DNA of 64,000 bases from RBG-16-34-14 sp963798865 (GTDB lineage: Bacteria > Bacteroidota > Ignavibacteria > Ignavibacteriales > Ignavibacteriaceae): positions 1 to 64,000 of the forward strand of contig CAWCVZ010000022.1 of NCBI GenBank assembly GCA_963798865.1, in the 5' to 3' direction. The notes under the pieces are model-generated. The model saw only the letters and a program-made list of their open reading frames with translations. It made no database searches and was not told the origin of the DNA. This document shows, piece after piece, positions 1 to 8,400 of the stretch; position 1 is the first letter of the stretch; the number at the start of each line of letters is the position of its first letter. Both the position numbers and the translations under genes were made by a program.

Positions 1-298
1 ATGAAGTATTGTTATTTAATTTTTGCTGATGAGGGGACTATAGACTTTAACAAAACTCTTTTCAATACAGAAGCACATCCATTAAAGATATGGGGAGAAT
101 GAAAACGGCGGCTGCCTCCGGCGGGCAGGAAAAGAAGCTTCACTTCGTTCAGAATGACAGGATGATTTAAGAGATTCGGACAAAGCCATCGCAATGGCGG
201 GATTATTTAAGCAGCTTTCGCCGCTTTAAAAACTTGCATACTTTAGCATTAATCTTTTTCCAAAGCTTATATTTTAATAAAAGATTTTTATTTGTTTA
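1..298. other. Intergenic stretch with repeat debris
   Basis: No convincing gene is visible in these 298 bases. The only open frame (minus strand, about 60 codons) runs through repeat-like sequence and resembles no known protein. The stretch holds a GC-rich palindrome (112-128) followed directly by a segment (about 136-158) of the short scattered type often seen between genes in this bacterial group. The rest is AT-rich sequence leading into the MFS transporter gene. Confidence 0.5.
112..129. repeat. Short GC-rich palindrome (CTGCC...GGCAG family)
   Basis: Arms CTGCC (112-116) and GGCAG (124-128) surround TCCGGCG. The same arm chemistry (CCTGCC / GGCAGG) recurs inside the aconitase gene at 32932-32952, and a looser version lies inside uvrC at 4511-4533. 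This copy is intergenic. The family assignment rests on visual similarity only. Confidence 0.45.
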
Positions 299-1495
299 AT
301 GAAATTTAAATTAAAGCCGCACTTAATAAACTTTTTCGGAATCAATAAGAATATCTCAGCCATGATAATTATGGTTGTGCTTATTGGTACCGGGGAAAAG
401 CTGGGAGAACGATTCCTTCCATTATACATTCTGGCAATAGGCGGCTCAAATTTAGCAGTTGGATTTCTTAATGCACTGGATAATCTTTTAAGCGCTCTTT
501 ATTCCCTGCCCGGAGGCTACTTAAGCGACAGGATAGGATACAGAAAATCATTAATAATTTTCACGCTTGTTGCGATGGCGGGTTATTTAGTTGTTATAAT
601 TTTCGAGTCCTGGCAGGCTGTTCTTATTGGTTCCGTGTTTTTTATTTCATGGAGCGCTGTTTCTCTTCCGGCAATAATGAGCTTAATATCAAGGGCAGTA
701 CCGGTTAATAAAAGAGCAATGGGAGTTACGATTCATTCATTAGTAAGAAGAATCCCGATGTCTGTTGGTCCGCTGCTTGGAGGAACAATTATCTCTGCTT
801 ATGGAACGAACGACGGTATCAGAATTTCTTTTATTGCTGCATTTGTATTCGGGATAATTGCAATAATTGTTATTTATTATTTTATGGATGATGAATCTGT
901 TAAGAAGAAAGAAAGTACCGCAGAACTCAAAAGATTTAAAAGCTTTAATCCCGAATTAAAAAATCTATTGATATCAGATATACTGATAAGATTTGCAGAG
1001 CAGATTCCTTATGCATTTGTTGTTGTGTGGGTTGTAAACAAAATCGGATTATCTGCTTTTGATTTCGGAATATTAACAGTGGTTGAAATGGTTACGGCTG
1101 TCCTGGTTTATATACCCGTAGCATATTTCGCTGACAGGTATTATAAAAAGCCATTCATATTAATAACATTTATCTTCTTTACAATTTTCCCTTTAATGTT
1201 ATACTTTTCAAGATCCTTCCCTCTTTTAATAGCTGCATTTGTTATCCGGGGCTTAAAGGAGTTCGGTGAACCGACAAGAAAATCTTTAATTATGGATTTA
1301 GCTCCTGAAAATGCCAAAGCTAAAACATTCGGCACATACTATCTTATAAGAGATATAATAGTTTCTATTGCTGCATTAAGCAGTGCATTCCTCTGGAATA
1401 TATCACCTTTAGCAAATTTTTTAACAGCTTTTATTTGCGGACTTACCGGCACAATATGGTTCGGCTTTTGGGGAAAAGAGATAAAAGTAAGATGA
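299..1495 (+). CDS. MFS transporter
   Basis: A 398-residue polytopic membrane protein of about 12 hydrophobic segments with the usual 6+6 layout of the major facilitator superfamily. The loop after the second helix carries motif A as GGYLSDRIGYRK (about residues 72-83), and a degenerate copy, YFADRYYKK, follows in the second half. The central loop (about residues 200-215) is charged and lysine-rich. The length is normal for the family. The substrate cannot be told from the sequence; the fold suggests proton-coupled export or uptake of a small molecule. No strong ribosome binding site precedes the ATG. It stands alone, with a small membrane protein 64 bases downstream on the same strand. Confidence 0.88.
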   Translation: MKFKLKPHLINFFGINKNISAMIIMVVLIGTGEKLGERFLPLYILAIGGSNLAVGFLNALDNLLSALYSLPGGYLSDRIGYRKSLIIFTLVAMAGYLVVIIFESWQAVLIGSVFFISWSAVSLPAIMSLISRAVPVNKRAMGVTIHSLVRRIPMSVGPLLGGTIISAYGTNDGIRISFIAAFVFGIIAIIVIYYFMDDESVKKKESTAELKRFKSFNPELKNLLISDILIRFAEQIPYAFVVVWVVNKIGLSAFDFGILTVVEMVTAVLVYIPVAYFADRYYKKPFILITFIFFTIFPLMLYFSRSFPLLIAAFVIRGLKEFGEPTRKSLIMDLAPENAKAKTFGTYYLIRDIIVSIAALSSAFLWNISPLANFLTAFICGLTGTIWFGFWGKEIKVR

Positions 1496-1559
1496 CATTA
1501 CATTGTTATTGAAATGATGGATAATTTATTTTAATTTATTAAAGTCAATACTAAGTTCA

Positions 1560-1865
1560 ATGAGGCAACAAATGAATTTTACAAAAATGTTTAAGCATCC
1601 CAGTGCCTTTATACCTGTATTAATGTCTTTAGCTGCACTCATAACCGTGCTTGTTCATATAATATTGTACGGCACTGCACGGCAGGCTGATGAAGGAACT
1701 GCCGCACATATCTTCCAGCTGCTTATTGCTGCAGAGGTACCAATTATTTTATTCTTTATAATCAGGTGGCTGCCGGAGACACCAAAGCAGACATTGTTGA
1801 TTCTTGTTGTGCAGATAGCTGCAGTTCTCGGAGCGCTTGCACCTGTATTCTTTTTGAATTTTTGA
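1560..1865 (+). CDS. Small hypothetical membrane protein, three TM helices
   Basis: 101 residues with three predicted membrane segments (about 17-37, 51-66 and 77-98) separated by short charged loops. The middle loop holds ARQADEGTAAH and the second loop RWLPETPKQ. No named family was recognised. An alternative start at the second methionine (1572) would remove four residues. It lies between the MFS gene and the TfoX-like gene on the same strand. Confidence 0.6.
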   Translation: MRQQMNFTKMFKHPSAFIPVLMSLAALITVLVHIILYGTARQADEGTAAHIFQLLIAAEVPIILFFIIRWLPETPKQTLLILVVQIAAVLGALAPVFFLNF

Positions 1866-1893
1866 TTTAAACAGTAATTAAAAAAAAACTAAT

Positions 1894-2232
1894 ATGTACA
1901 ATGAAAAAATAGCAAAGAGAGTTCGTGAAAGACTTTCCGGATTAGGTAATGTTGAAGAAAAACAAATGATGGGCGGATTAACATTTATGTATAATAATAA
2001 GATGTGTCTGGGTATTATTAAGGATGAACTGATGTGCAGAATTGATCCTGCACTTCACGAAGAGGCGGTTGAAAAACAAGGATGCAGAACGATGGACTTC
2101 ACCAACCGACCAATGATCGGATATGTAATGGTTGATGAGTCCGGTATGAAGAGTAAAAAGGATTTTGAATACTGGGTAAACCTTACACTCGATTATAATA
2201 AAAAAGCAAAATCTTCGAAAAAGAAAAAATAA
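1894..2232 (+). CDS. TfoX N-terminal domain protein
   Basis: 112 residues matching the TfoX/Sxy N-terminal domain: an amphipathic first helix, the pattern KQMMGGLTFMYNNKMCLGI (about residues 26-44), then a strand-rich part with MCRIDPALHEEA. The protein has only the N-terminal domain and ends in a lysine-rich tail (KKAKSSKKKK). In gamma-proteobacteria full TfoX governs competence, but stand-alone N-domains like this have no established role, so a competence function should not be assumed. It is followed 26 bases later by a cupin gene and may be co-transcribed with it. Confidence 0.82.
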   Translation: MYNEKIAKRVRERLSGLGNVEEKQMMGGLTFMYNNKMCLGIIKDELMCRIDPALHEEAVEKQGCRTMDFTNRPMIGYVMVDESGMKSKKDFEYWVNLTLDYNKKAKSSKKKK

Positions 2233-2258
2233 TTTCCTTTCATTTCCTTTTCAAAAAT

Positions 2259-2588
2259 ATGCAGATATCAGACATACCATTCGAAACAACTGACTGGAAT
2301 TCAATTACACCAACTGAGCATAATGGTGAAGAAGGAAAAGCTTTATGGAGGACAAAACTTTTCGGCTCAATCAGGGTAAGGATGGTTGAATACTCCCCCG
2401 GTTATAAAGCAGATCACTGGTGTTCAAAGGGACATATACTTTTCTGTCTTGAAGGTGAGCTTCATACTGAATTAAAAGATGGGCGGATTTTTATTTTAAA
2501 GCCGGGTATGAGCTACCAGGTTGCCGATAATGCAGAAGAACACAGATCAAGTACAGGTTCCGGTGCAAAACTTTTTATTGTTGACTGA
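2259..2588 (+). CDS. DHCW-motif cupin-fold protein
   Basis: 109 residues forming a single small cupin barrel. The diagnostic segment is KADHWCSKGHILFCLEGEL (about residues 51-69), so the family's DHCW signature reads DHWC here, followed by the GHILFCLEGEL strand. A second cupin motif is represented by LKPGMSYQVADNAEEHRS. Proteins of this family are small and metal-binding with unassigned reactions. The length fits the family. It is the last gene of a short same-strand run starting with the TfoX-N gene. Confidence 0.8.
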   Translation: MQISDIPFETTDWNSITPTEHNGEEGKALWRTKLFGSIRVRMVEYSPGYKADHWCSKGHILFCLEGELHTELKDGRIFILKPGMSYQVADNAEEHRSSTGSGAKLFIVD

Positions 2589-2736
2589 CTAATAAATTTT
2601 CAATTTAATATCTCTTTTGAAGTAATTTTAATTTACCCTGTCAAATAGATACTACATTCTTTTCCCACTTTAAACTATATCCTGCTTATCTACCCGGTGT
2701 TAGTTTTGAAACAGAGTCACTAAAAGGTAAAAGGAG

Positions 2737-2964
2737 ATGAAAGATAAAATGAAGGTTTACGGCGATACTTATACTGAGTATAATGTTATGCTTATCAATC
2801 TGCAGGAAATGAATTTGAAACTTATTACAGATTACAAACAAAAAAGATTATATGATCTGTTCATTTATCTTGTCAATAAAGGTTACATAAGAGAAGCTGC
2901 AGATATTTGGGATAGAATGATTAAGAATCACTTTTTTGTAAGGCATACCAGATTTAATTTTTAA
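2737..2964 (+). CDS. Short hypothetical protein
   Basis: 75 residues, charged and mostly helical by composition, with no family recognised. An AAGGAG ribosome binding site (2731-2736) abuts the first ATG, which is too close. The second ATG (2749, giving MKVYGDTY) is 12 bases away, slightly long but more workable, so the true product may be 71 residues. It lies upstream of a single-domain response regulator on the same strand and could be a partner protein, but nothing in the sequence proves that. Confidence 0.5.
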   Translation: MKDKMKVYGDTYTEYNVMLINLQEMNLKLITDYKQKRLYDLFIYLVNKGYIREAADIWDRMIKNHFFVRHTRFNF

Positions 2965-3034
2965 TACCTTCTTTCTTAATAAAGTGATATGCAGCAAAAA
3001 TTATTAAGGATAAAAATGCTATCTATCGCGTCCG

Positions 3035-3406
3035 GTGAATGATAAAAAAGTTATAATTGTAGAGGATGAACCAATAATTGCATTGGATTTCCAATTCTTT
3101 TTAATCAATAAAGGTTATACTAACACTACCATTTTTTATTCGGGGGGAAAGGCTATTAAAAATATTAACCAGGAGAAACCCGACCTTGCTTTACTCGATA
3201 TTCGTCTCCAGGATTCAATATCAGGTCTTGATGTAGCTGAAGTTCTTAAAGGATTAAATGTTCCCTTTATTTTTATCTCCGCTTTTTCAGATAAGGACAA
3301 TTACCAAAAAGCAGTTTATTTAAATCCTGTCCATATTTTCTACAAGCCTGTTGATAAAGCTGTATTGTTAAATGCGGTTGAAAATATTTTTGAAGACTCT
3401 GATTAG
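3035..3406 (+). CDS. Single-domain response regulator (REC)
   Basis: 123 residues forming a lone receiver domain. The acidic pair is D11/E12 in IVEDEP, the phospho-acceptor is D55 in ALLDIRL, the conserved Ser/Thr position is S82 in FISAFS, and the conserved lysine is K104 in FYKPV. No output domain follows, so signalling must be by protein contact or phosphotransfer, as in CheY-like or Spo0F-like proteins. The start is a GTG, because the receiver strand beginning KKVIIV starts directly after it. No histidine kinase is adjacent; the only kinase seen is the large hybrid at 23.7 kb. Confidence 0.85.
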   Translation: MNDKKVIIVEDEPIIALDFQFFLINKGYTNTTIFYSGGKAIKNINQEKPDLALLDIRLQDSISGLDVAEVLKGLNVPFIFISAFSDKDNYQKAVYLNPVHIFYKPVDKAVLLNAVENIFEDSD

Positions 3407-3495
3407 GTCATAAAAGCCCGCAAAACTTTTTCATTTCTTTCCCCATCAAATTATATTAATTTTACTCCCGCAGGAACAGTTATTAACTACGCAAA

Positions 3496-5360
3496 ATGAA
3501 TTCAAAATTAGAAACCATATTAAAGAATCTTCCTGATAAACCGGGCGTTTACCAGTTCATTAATGAAAAAGGTAAAGTTATTTATGTGGGAAAGGCTAAC
3601 AATCTTAAACACAGAGTTAAAAGCTATTTTCATGAAAATATCTCATCTGCAAAGACTGCTGTTCTTGTGAAAAAAATTGAAGACCTGCAGCTAATTGTAA
3701 CAGACAATGAAATTGAAGCTCTTGTACTTGAAAATAATCTTATAAAAAAATTAAAGCCGCGTTATAATGTTAACCTGAAGGATGATAAATCTTATCCATA
3801 CATAAAAGTAACCAAAGAACCTTACCCGCGTGTTTATCCGACAAGAAGAGTTATTAAAGACGGCTCAAAATATTTCGGACCATATACCGATGTTAAGAAT
3901 ATGAAATCCTCTTTAAGAATGATTAACCAGGTTTTTAAAATCAGAAGCTGTAAACTTGATATTACACAGGAAGCAATAGATAAGAAAAAATTTAAAGTCT
4001 GTCTCGATTATCATATTAAAAAATGCGACGGACCTTGTGAAGGATTAGTTTCAGAAATTAATTACAACATAATGGTTAACGAAGTGGTTAAAGTTCTGAA
4101 GGGAAAAACTGATGAACTGATAAATGATTTAAAAGTCAGAATGGAAACTTTGGTTGAACAGCTTGAGTTTGAAAAAGCTGCTGAAATAAGAGATAAGATT
4201 GAACAGCTTACTGCAATATCATCAAGGCAAAAAGTTGTAAGCGATGATCTTGAAGACAGGGATGTTATAACCGTAGCATATGAAGGAAAAGATTCAGCGT
4301 GTTCAATTTTTAATATAAGGAGCGGTAAGCTTGTTGGGAAAAAACAATTAATGTTAACAATCGGTGATCCATCAGTAGGCGGAGTTGAATATGAAGGAGA
4401 AATTTATGCAGCGGCAATAAAATTTTATTATGGAGAATTTGTTGAAGTGCCGAGAGAAATTTTAATGGATGTTCAGCCTGCTGATTCTGAAACTTTACTT
4501 CAATGGTTAAACCTGTCTGCCCGGCAAACAGGTACAAAATCAGAAAGGAAAGTAAAATTTAATTTCCCACAGAGAGGGGATTTAAAATCCCTGGTTAAAA
4601 TGTGCAAGGAAAATGCAATCCTTCAGTTAAAAGAATTGCAGCTTAGAAAAAATGAAGCATGAGGGAAATGTTAATTATGGAGTTGCAGCTTTAAAAAGAG
4701 ATTTAAGATTAAAAAATCATCCCAACAAAATAGAATGTTTTGATATTTCAAATCTACAGGGAACAGATTCAGTTGCAAGCATGGTGGTTTTTGAAAACGG
4801 CAAACCAAAAAAAAGCCAGTACAGGAAATTTATTATTAAAAGTGTTGATGGTCCTGATGATTTTTTAAGTATGCAGGAAGTTATAAGAAGAAGATATTCT
4901 AAACTTAAGGAGGAAAACCAGCCGCTTCCGGATTTAATTATGGTTGACGGCGGTAAAGGGCAATTATCTTCTGCGGTAGAAGTTTTAAATGAGATTGGAT
5001 TTGCCAATTATAATATTATTGGTCTGGCTAAAAGACTGGAGGAAGTTTTTTTGCCGGGTCAATCCGATCCTGATTAATATTCCAAAAACATCTTCCGGTT
5101 TAAGATTATTGCAGCAGATAAGAGATGAAGCCCACCGTTTTGCAATTACATTTCACCGTAACCGAAGAAGCAAAAGAACAATTAAAACAGAGCTTACCGA
5201 TATAAAAGGAATCGGAAAAGAGACGGCATTTCAGTTACTAACAGAGTTGGGCAGTGTTGAAAAAATAAAGAATTCAAACACAGAAGCTTTGTCAAAAATT
5301 ATCGGAATTAAGAGAGCCCAACTTGTAAGAGACTATTTCAAAAATGAAAAGAACGAATAA
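3496..5360 (+). pseudogene. uvrC: Excinuclease ABC subunit C, interrupted by two apparent frameshifts
   Basis: Read through both breaks this is a full-length UvrC (about 620 residues), the incision subunit of nucleotide excision repair. It has a GIY-YIG nuclease domain (GVYQFINEKGKVIYVGKANN, about residues 15-34), a UVR motif (EQLEFEKAAEIRDKIEQL), the RNase H-like nuclease part (IECFDISNLQGTDSVAS) and a helix-hairpin-helix tail (IKGIGKETAFQLLTELG). The frame changes near 4647-4652, a run of six A, and again near 5072. Each is repaired by removing one base. An 8-residue in-frame insert coded by a palindrome (4511-4533) sits before the second nuclease domain. Intact coding on both sides of each break argues for recent mutation or sequencing error. 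A decayed second copy lies at 7978-8291. Confidence 0.85.
4511..4533. repeat. Palindromic element inserted in frame in uvrC
   Basis: A 23-base imperfect palindrome: arms ACCTGT (4511-4516) and ACAGGT (4528-4533), inner arms GCC/GGC. Translated, it gives about eight residues (around LSARQTGT) at a place where UvrC proteins normally run straight from the QWL segment into the RKV strand. It keeps the reading frame. Confidence 0.55.
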
Positions 5361-5688
5361 GATTTTTTTGTTACCGAACATTGAATCCAGGAAACAATAT
5401 TTAGTCAGTTTGAAAGTACGAACTAAATAGGATTCAATTACGGAACCGATTTCGCAAACTTGAAGGTAAAAACTATAACAAGTATTGAATGTTTTTAACA
5501 GTTGTGTAAATGTTAAAAACATTTCCTTATATCTTGTTTAACACAATTTGTTTTTCTTTTATGCAATTTATAAGGGAACTTCAGCAATAGAACTTTTTTC
5601 CTTTTATGTTAATGACTAATAAATGTATATCTTCTCTAGATTATGAAATAACAAATAAAGCTGACACAAACGGCAACGGTAATCTAGT
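5361..5688. other. 328-base spacer with two hairpins
   Basis: No gene is visible. Two inverted repeats stand out: ATTGAATCC (5380-5388) pairing with GGATTCAAT (5430-5438), and a perfect 13-base stem at 5488-5500 / 5511-5523. Neither is followed by a clear T-run, so they are structured spacers or weak terminators for uvrC. The remainder is AT-rich and should hold the promoter of the downstream secreted protein gene. Confidence 0.4.
5488..5523. terminator. Perfect 13-bp stem hairpin, possible terminator
   Basis: The arm AATGTTTTTAACA (5488-5500) pairs perfectly with TGTTAAAAACATT (5511-5523) around a ten-base loop. It lies 128 bases after the uvrC stop. The stem is AT-rich and no T-run follows, so terminator function is uncertain. 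Confidence 0.3.
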
Positions 5689-7779
5689 ATGAAAACATTA
5701 AAACAATCATTACAAATGATCTCCTCTCGCCAAATACGCAACGCACGACAAATTGTTGGGCAGAGTTCAATTTTAGTTTTCTTTTTTACATTACTTTGCA
5801 ACACTATGCATGCTCAGACAACCCGAACCTGGGATGGCGGGGGCGCCGACAACAACTGGTCCACGAGTGGCAACTGGAGTTCTGACAGTATTCCCAATGG
5901 AACAGGGGAAGCAGCTTTGTTTACTAATGACCCGATAGGTCAGACAAAGCTAACTCCAAACCTGTCTGCGAACGTAACCATCGGTCAACTTCAATATTCA
6001 GCCACTGCACCAAGTTACAATATCACTGGAACCGGTGGTTCCATTCTCTATCTCAGCCCCGTAGCCAGGTTCGACAGTGTTGGAATCATAATCTCGAATG
6101 GTGCTGCAAATCAGACTATTTCTGCTGCGGAAGTATATTTCCTTACTAACCAAATATGGGACATTGGAGGAACTACGATCCTTACCGTAAGCGGGACAAT
6201 TGAGGATACGCCATCTCCTGATTATGCATTGACAAAGAACGGCACAGGTACGCTCGTGTTTCCAGGCGATGTGCGCTACGATGGACCGACCACCGTCAAT
6301 GCCGGTAAATTAGTCCTGAGTTATAGTAACACAAGCATGCTCAGTGCTTACATAGTAAATGGTGGTATCCTGCGTGCGACAACAAATGCTAATGCTTTGG
6401 GAAATTCGACCTCCCGAAATAATATCACTATGGCAGGCGGAGTACTGGAACTGGCTAATAATACCGGTTTAACATTCGGCTCAACAAGCCGTATCACTAC
6501 CATAACAGGCAACGCCACGATTCGCTCTGACAGGTTAACAACTGGTGCCGGTGTGACCCATACTATGGGCATATTACATATTGGAGCGCAGACACTCTCT
6601 GTAACAGCAGGTGCATTTGTGAACAGCGGTACAGCAGGCATTACCTTTGGCACAACAACTTTGTCGGGCAATGCTACCTTTGATATTTTCAACAGCGGCA
6701 GCGTCAATGCACAATTGATACTCGGTGCCGTTGGGCAATCAGGTGGAGCCCGGTCTCTGATAAAGACCGGCAATGGCACACTAGTATTGAATGGCGCCGG
6801 TAATAATACTGGCGGTACAATTTTGAGCCAGGGTGAGATCACTATGGGTATCAACAATGCCCTAAGCAGCGGCAGTTTCAACTTTGCCGGCGGCACTTTA
6901 AATGCTAATAATAAAACGGACAATACCATCGGGGCATTACTGCTTACAGCCAATTCGATACTGAATCTTTCTCCCGGGGGCACATCGGACACACTGACTT
7001 TTTTGGGAGTTTCCGGAGCTGCAAATGGCATCCTTACCATTACCGGCTGGTCCGGCTCGGCAGGAGGATTGGGCACGGATGATAAGATCATTTTTTCAGG
7101 CGGCACAACGCCAGATGCTAATTTTCTGCAGCATATCCATTTTGACCTTGGTGGCGGAAATATTTATTATGGATCCCTCGGTACCGGTGGTGAACTTTAT
7201 CCTGATGCTCCCCTTCCCGTTGAAATTTCTACTTTTACAGCAAAGTTTAAAGAAAAAGATAAAGTGGATTTATATTGGATAACTGAAACCGAGATAAACA
7301 ATTATGGATTTTACATTGAAAGAAAAGTAAACTATAGTAACTGGGAAAGTTTATCATTCATTGAAGGACATGGTAACTCTAATTCACCAAAAGAATATAG
7401 TTATAGTGATAACGATTTGTTCGCAGGTGGCAGTAAATTTCAATACAGACTTAAACAGGTAGATAATGATGGCAACTACAAATACTCTGATGTTATAGAG
7501 GTAGAAATTGTACCTGATGAATATGAGCTTTCGCAAAATTATCCTAATCCATTTAATCCAAACACTACAATAAGATTTTCCCTACCAAAGGAGACACAGC
7601 TTAAAATTAATCTTTACAATACGCTGGGTGAATTAATTGAAACTATAGCAGAAGGAATTTATGTTGCAGGATATTATAAAGTGAACTTTAATGCTTTTAA
7701 TTTATCAAGCGATATGTACATATACAGAATAGAAAGTAATGATTTTATTCAGAGTAAGAAAATGATGTTGATGAAGTAA
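5689..7779 (+). CDS. Secreted beta-strand-repeat protein with T9SS sorting domain
   Basis: 696 residues. An N-terminal signal peptide ends near residue 43 (CNTMHAQ). The passenger opens with TWDGGGADNNW and contains at least two autotransporter-associated beta-strand repeats (LTKNGTGTLVFPGD near 180, LIKTGNGTLVLNGAG near 356), rich in Gly, Thr and Asn, predicting a long parallel beta-helix. From about residue 508 it changes to the linker LPVEISTF and ends with a T9SS type A sorting domain (LSQNYPNPFNP near 613; last residues SKKMMLMK). It should be exported by Sec, carried across the outer membrane by T9SS and anchored or released at the surface. The passenger DNA is clearly GC-richer than the tail. 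The role is probably adhesion or surface structure, as an inference. Confidence 0.8.
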   Translation: MKTLKQSLQMISSRQIRNARQIVGQSSILVFFFTLLCNTMHAQTTRTWDGGGADNNWSTSGNWSSDSIPNGTGEAALFTNDPIGQTKLTPNLSANVTIGQLQYSATAPSYNITGTGGSILYLSPVARFDSVGIIISNGAANQTISAAEVYFLTNQIWDIGGTTILTVSGTIEDTPSPDYALTKNGTGTLVFPGDVRYDGPTTVNAGKLVLSYSNTSMLSAYIVNGGILRATTNANALGNSTSRNNITMAGGVLELANNTGLTFGSTSRITTITGNATIRSDRLTTGAGVTHTMGILHIGAQTLSVTAGAFVNSGTAGITFGTTTLSGNATFDIFNSGSVNAQLILGAVGQSGGARSLIKTGNGTLVLNGAGNNTGGTILSQGEITMGINNALSSGSFNFAGGTLNANNKTDNTIGALLLTANSILNLSPGGTSDTLTFLGVSGAANGILTITGWSGSAGGLGTDDKIIFSGGTTPDANFLQHIHFDLGGGNIYYGSLGTGGELYPDAPLPVEISTFTAKFKEKDKVDLYWITETEINNYGFYIERKVNYSNWESLSFIEGHGNSNSPKEYSYSDNDLFAGGSKFQYRLKQVDNDGNYKYSDVIEVEIVPDEYELSQNYPNPFNPNTTIRFSLPKETQLKINLYNTLGELIETIAEGIYVAGYYKVNFNAFNLSSDMYIYRIESNDFIQSKKMMLMK

Positions 7780-7977
7780 TCAATTTTCCCTTTAATAAAA
7801 CCTTAAATTATTTTAAAGCATTTGATCTTGTCAATGATTTATACAAAATTATACACAGGTTTGTTGTAATAGATCTCACCCAAAGTCCGTTTCCACTTTA
7901 CTTCAACAAAATAAATTATCCACTAATAACTGCAGTAATGAACGGCGAAAATCCAAATGAAATATTCTTTAAAAATA
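7780..7977. other. Open but startless stretch, possible gene relic
   Basis: A plus-strand frame remains open without a usable start from before 7780 until TAA at 7992-7994. Its last 40 codons read like part of a folded protein (for example YPLITAVMNGENPNEIFF), slightly reminiscent of N-terminal segments of GNAT acetyltransferases, but the match is by eye and weak. It runs straight into the uvrC relic and is probably degraded sequence. Confidence 0.25.
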
Positions 7978-8291
7978 ATAAACCAGATTTTTAAGATCAG
8001 AAGCTGCAAACTTGATTTTACCCTGAAAACAATTGATAAGAAAAAATTTAAAATCTGTCTCAATTATTATATAAAAAAATGAGACAGTCCATGTGAAAGT
8101 TTAATATCAGAGATTAATTACAGTATACAAAAGGAATCGGGCAATCAACTGCACAAAAGCTGCTTAAAGAATTGGGAAGCTTAAGTGCGGTTAAATCCGC
8201 TGATATGGAAAAATTAATTTCAATAATCGGTAAGCAAAAAGCTGAGGTGCTGATGAATTATTTTAATAATGAAAATACAATTAAGAAATAA
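7978..8291 (+). pseudogene. Decayed, internally deleted uvrC fragment
   Basis: Translation gives two blocks that match the uvrC 4 kb upstream. The first (7978 to about 8128) parallels NQVFKIRSCKLD through SEINYN, with the conserved cysteine codon of KKCD changed to TGA at 8080-8082. The second (about 8130-8291) is the C-terminal helix-hairpin-helix segment (KGIGQSTAQKLLKELG) down to a matching stop. Roughly 1.1 kb of coding sequence between the blocks is missing, and the junction changes frame. This is a relic of a second, diverged uvrC copy, not a functional gene. Confidence 0.8.
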
Positions 8292-8400
8292 GCGGATAAA
8301 TATTAATATTTAATAAACAGCAATTAAAATTAAATTTATTTTTCATTGACTCTGAAAATACTTTTCTCCAATTTCAAAACACTAATGGGAACAAATAATT

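Noticed and set aside
12..194. Short minus-strand open frame at the left edge
   Set aside because: It runs across repeat-like sequence, has no ribosome binding site and no homology recognised.
4640..4670. Programmed frameshifting in uvrC
   Set aside because: No known programmed signal (slippery heptamer with structure, or release-factor-like site) was recognised, UvrC is not known to use one, and a second break follows; error or mutation is simpler.
6348..7106. A 252-codon open frame on the minus strand inside the beta-strand-repeat gene
   Set aside because: It is a shadow of the GC-rich, repetitive plus-strand coding sequence, has low-complexity Pro/Val composition and matches no family; the plus-strand gene has a signal peptide and T9SS tail.
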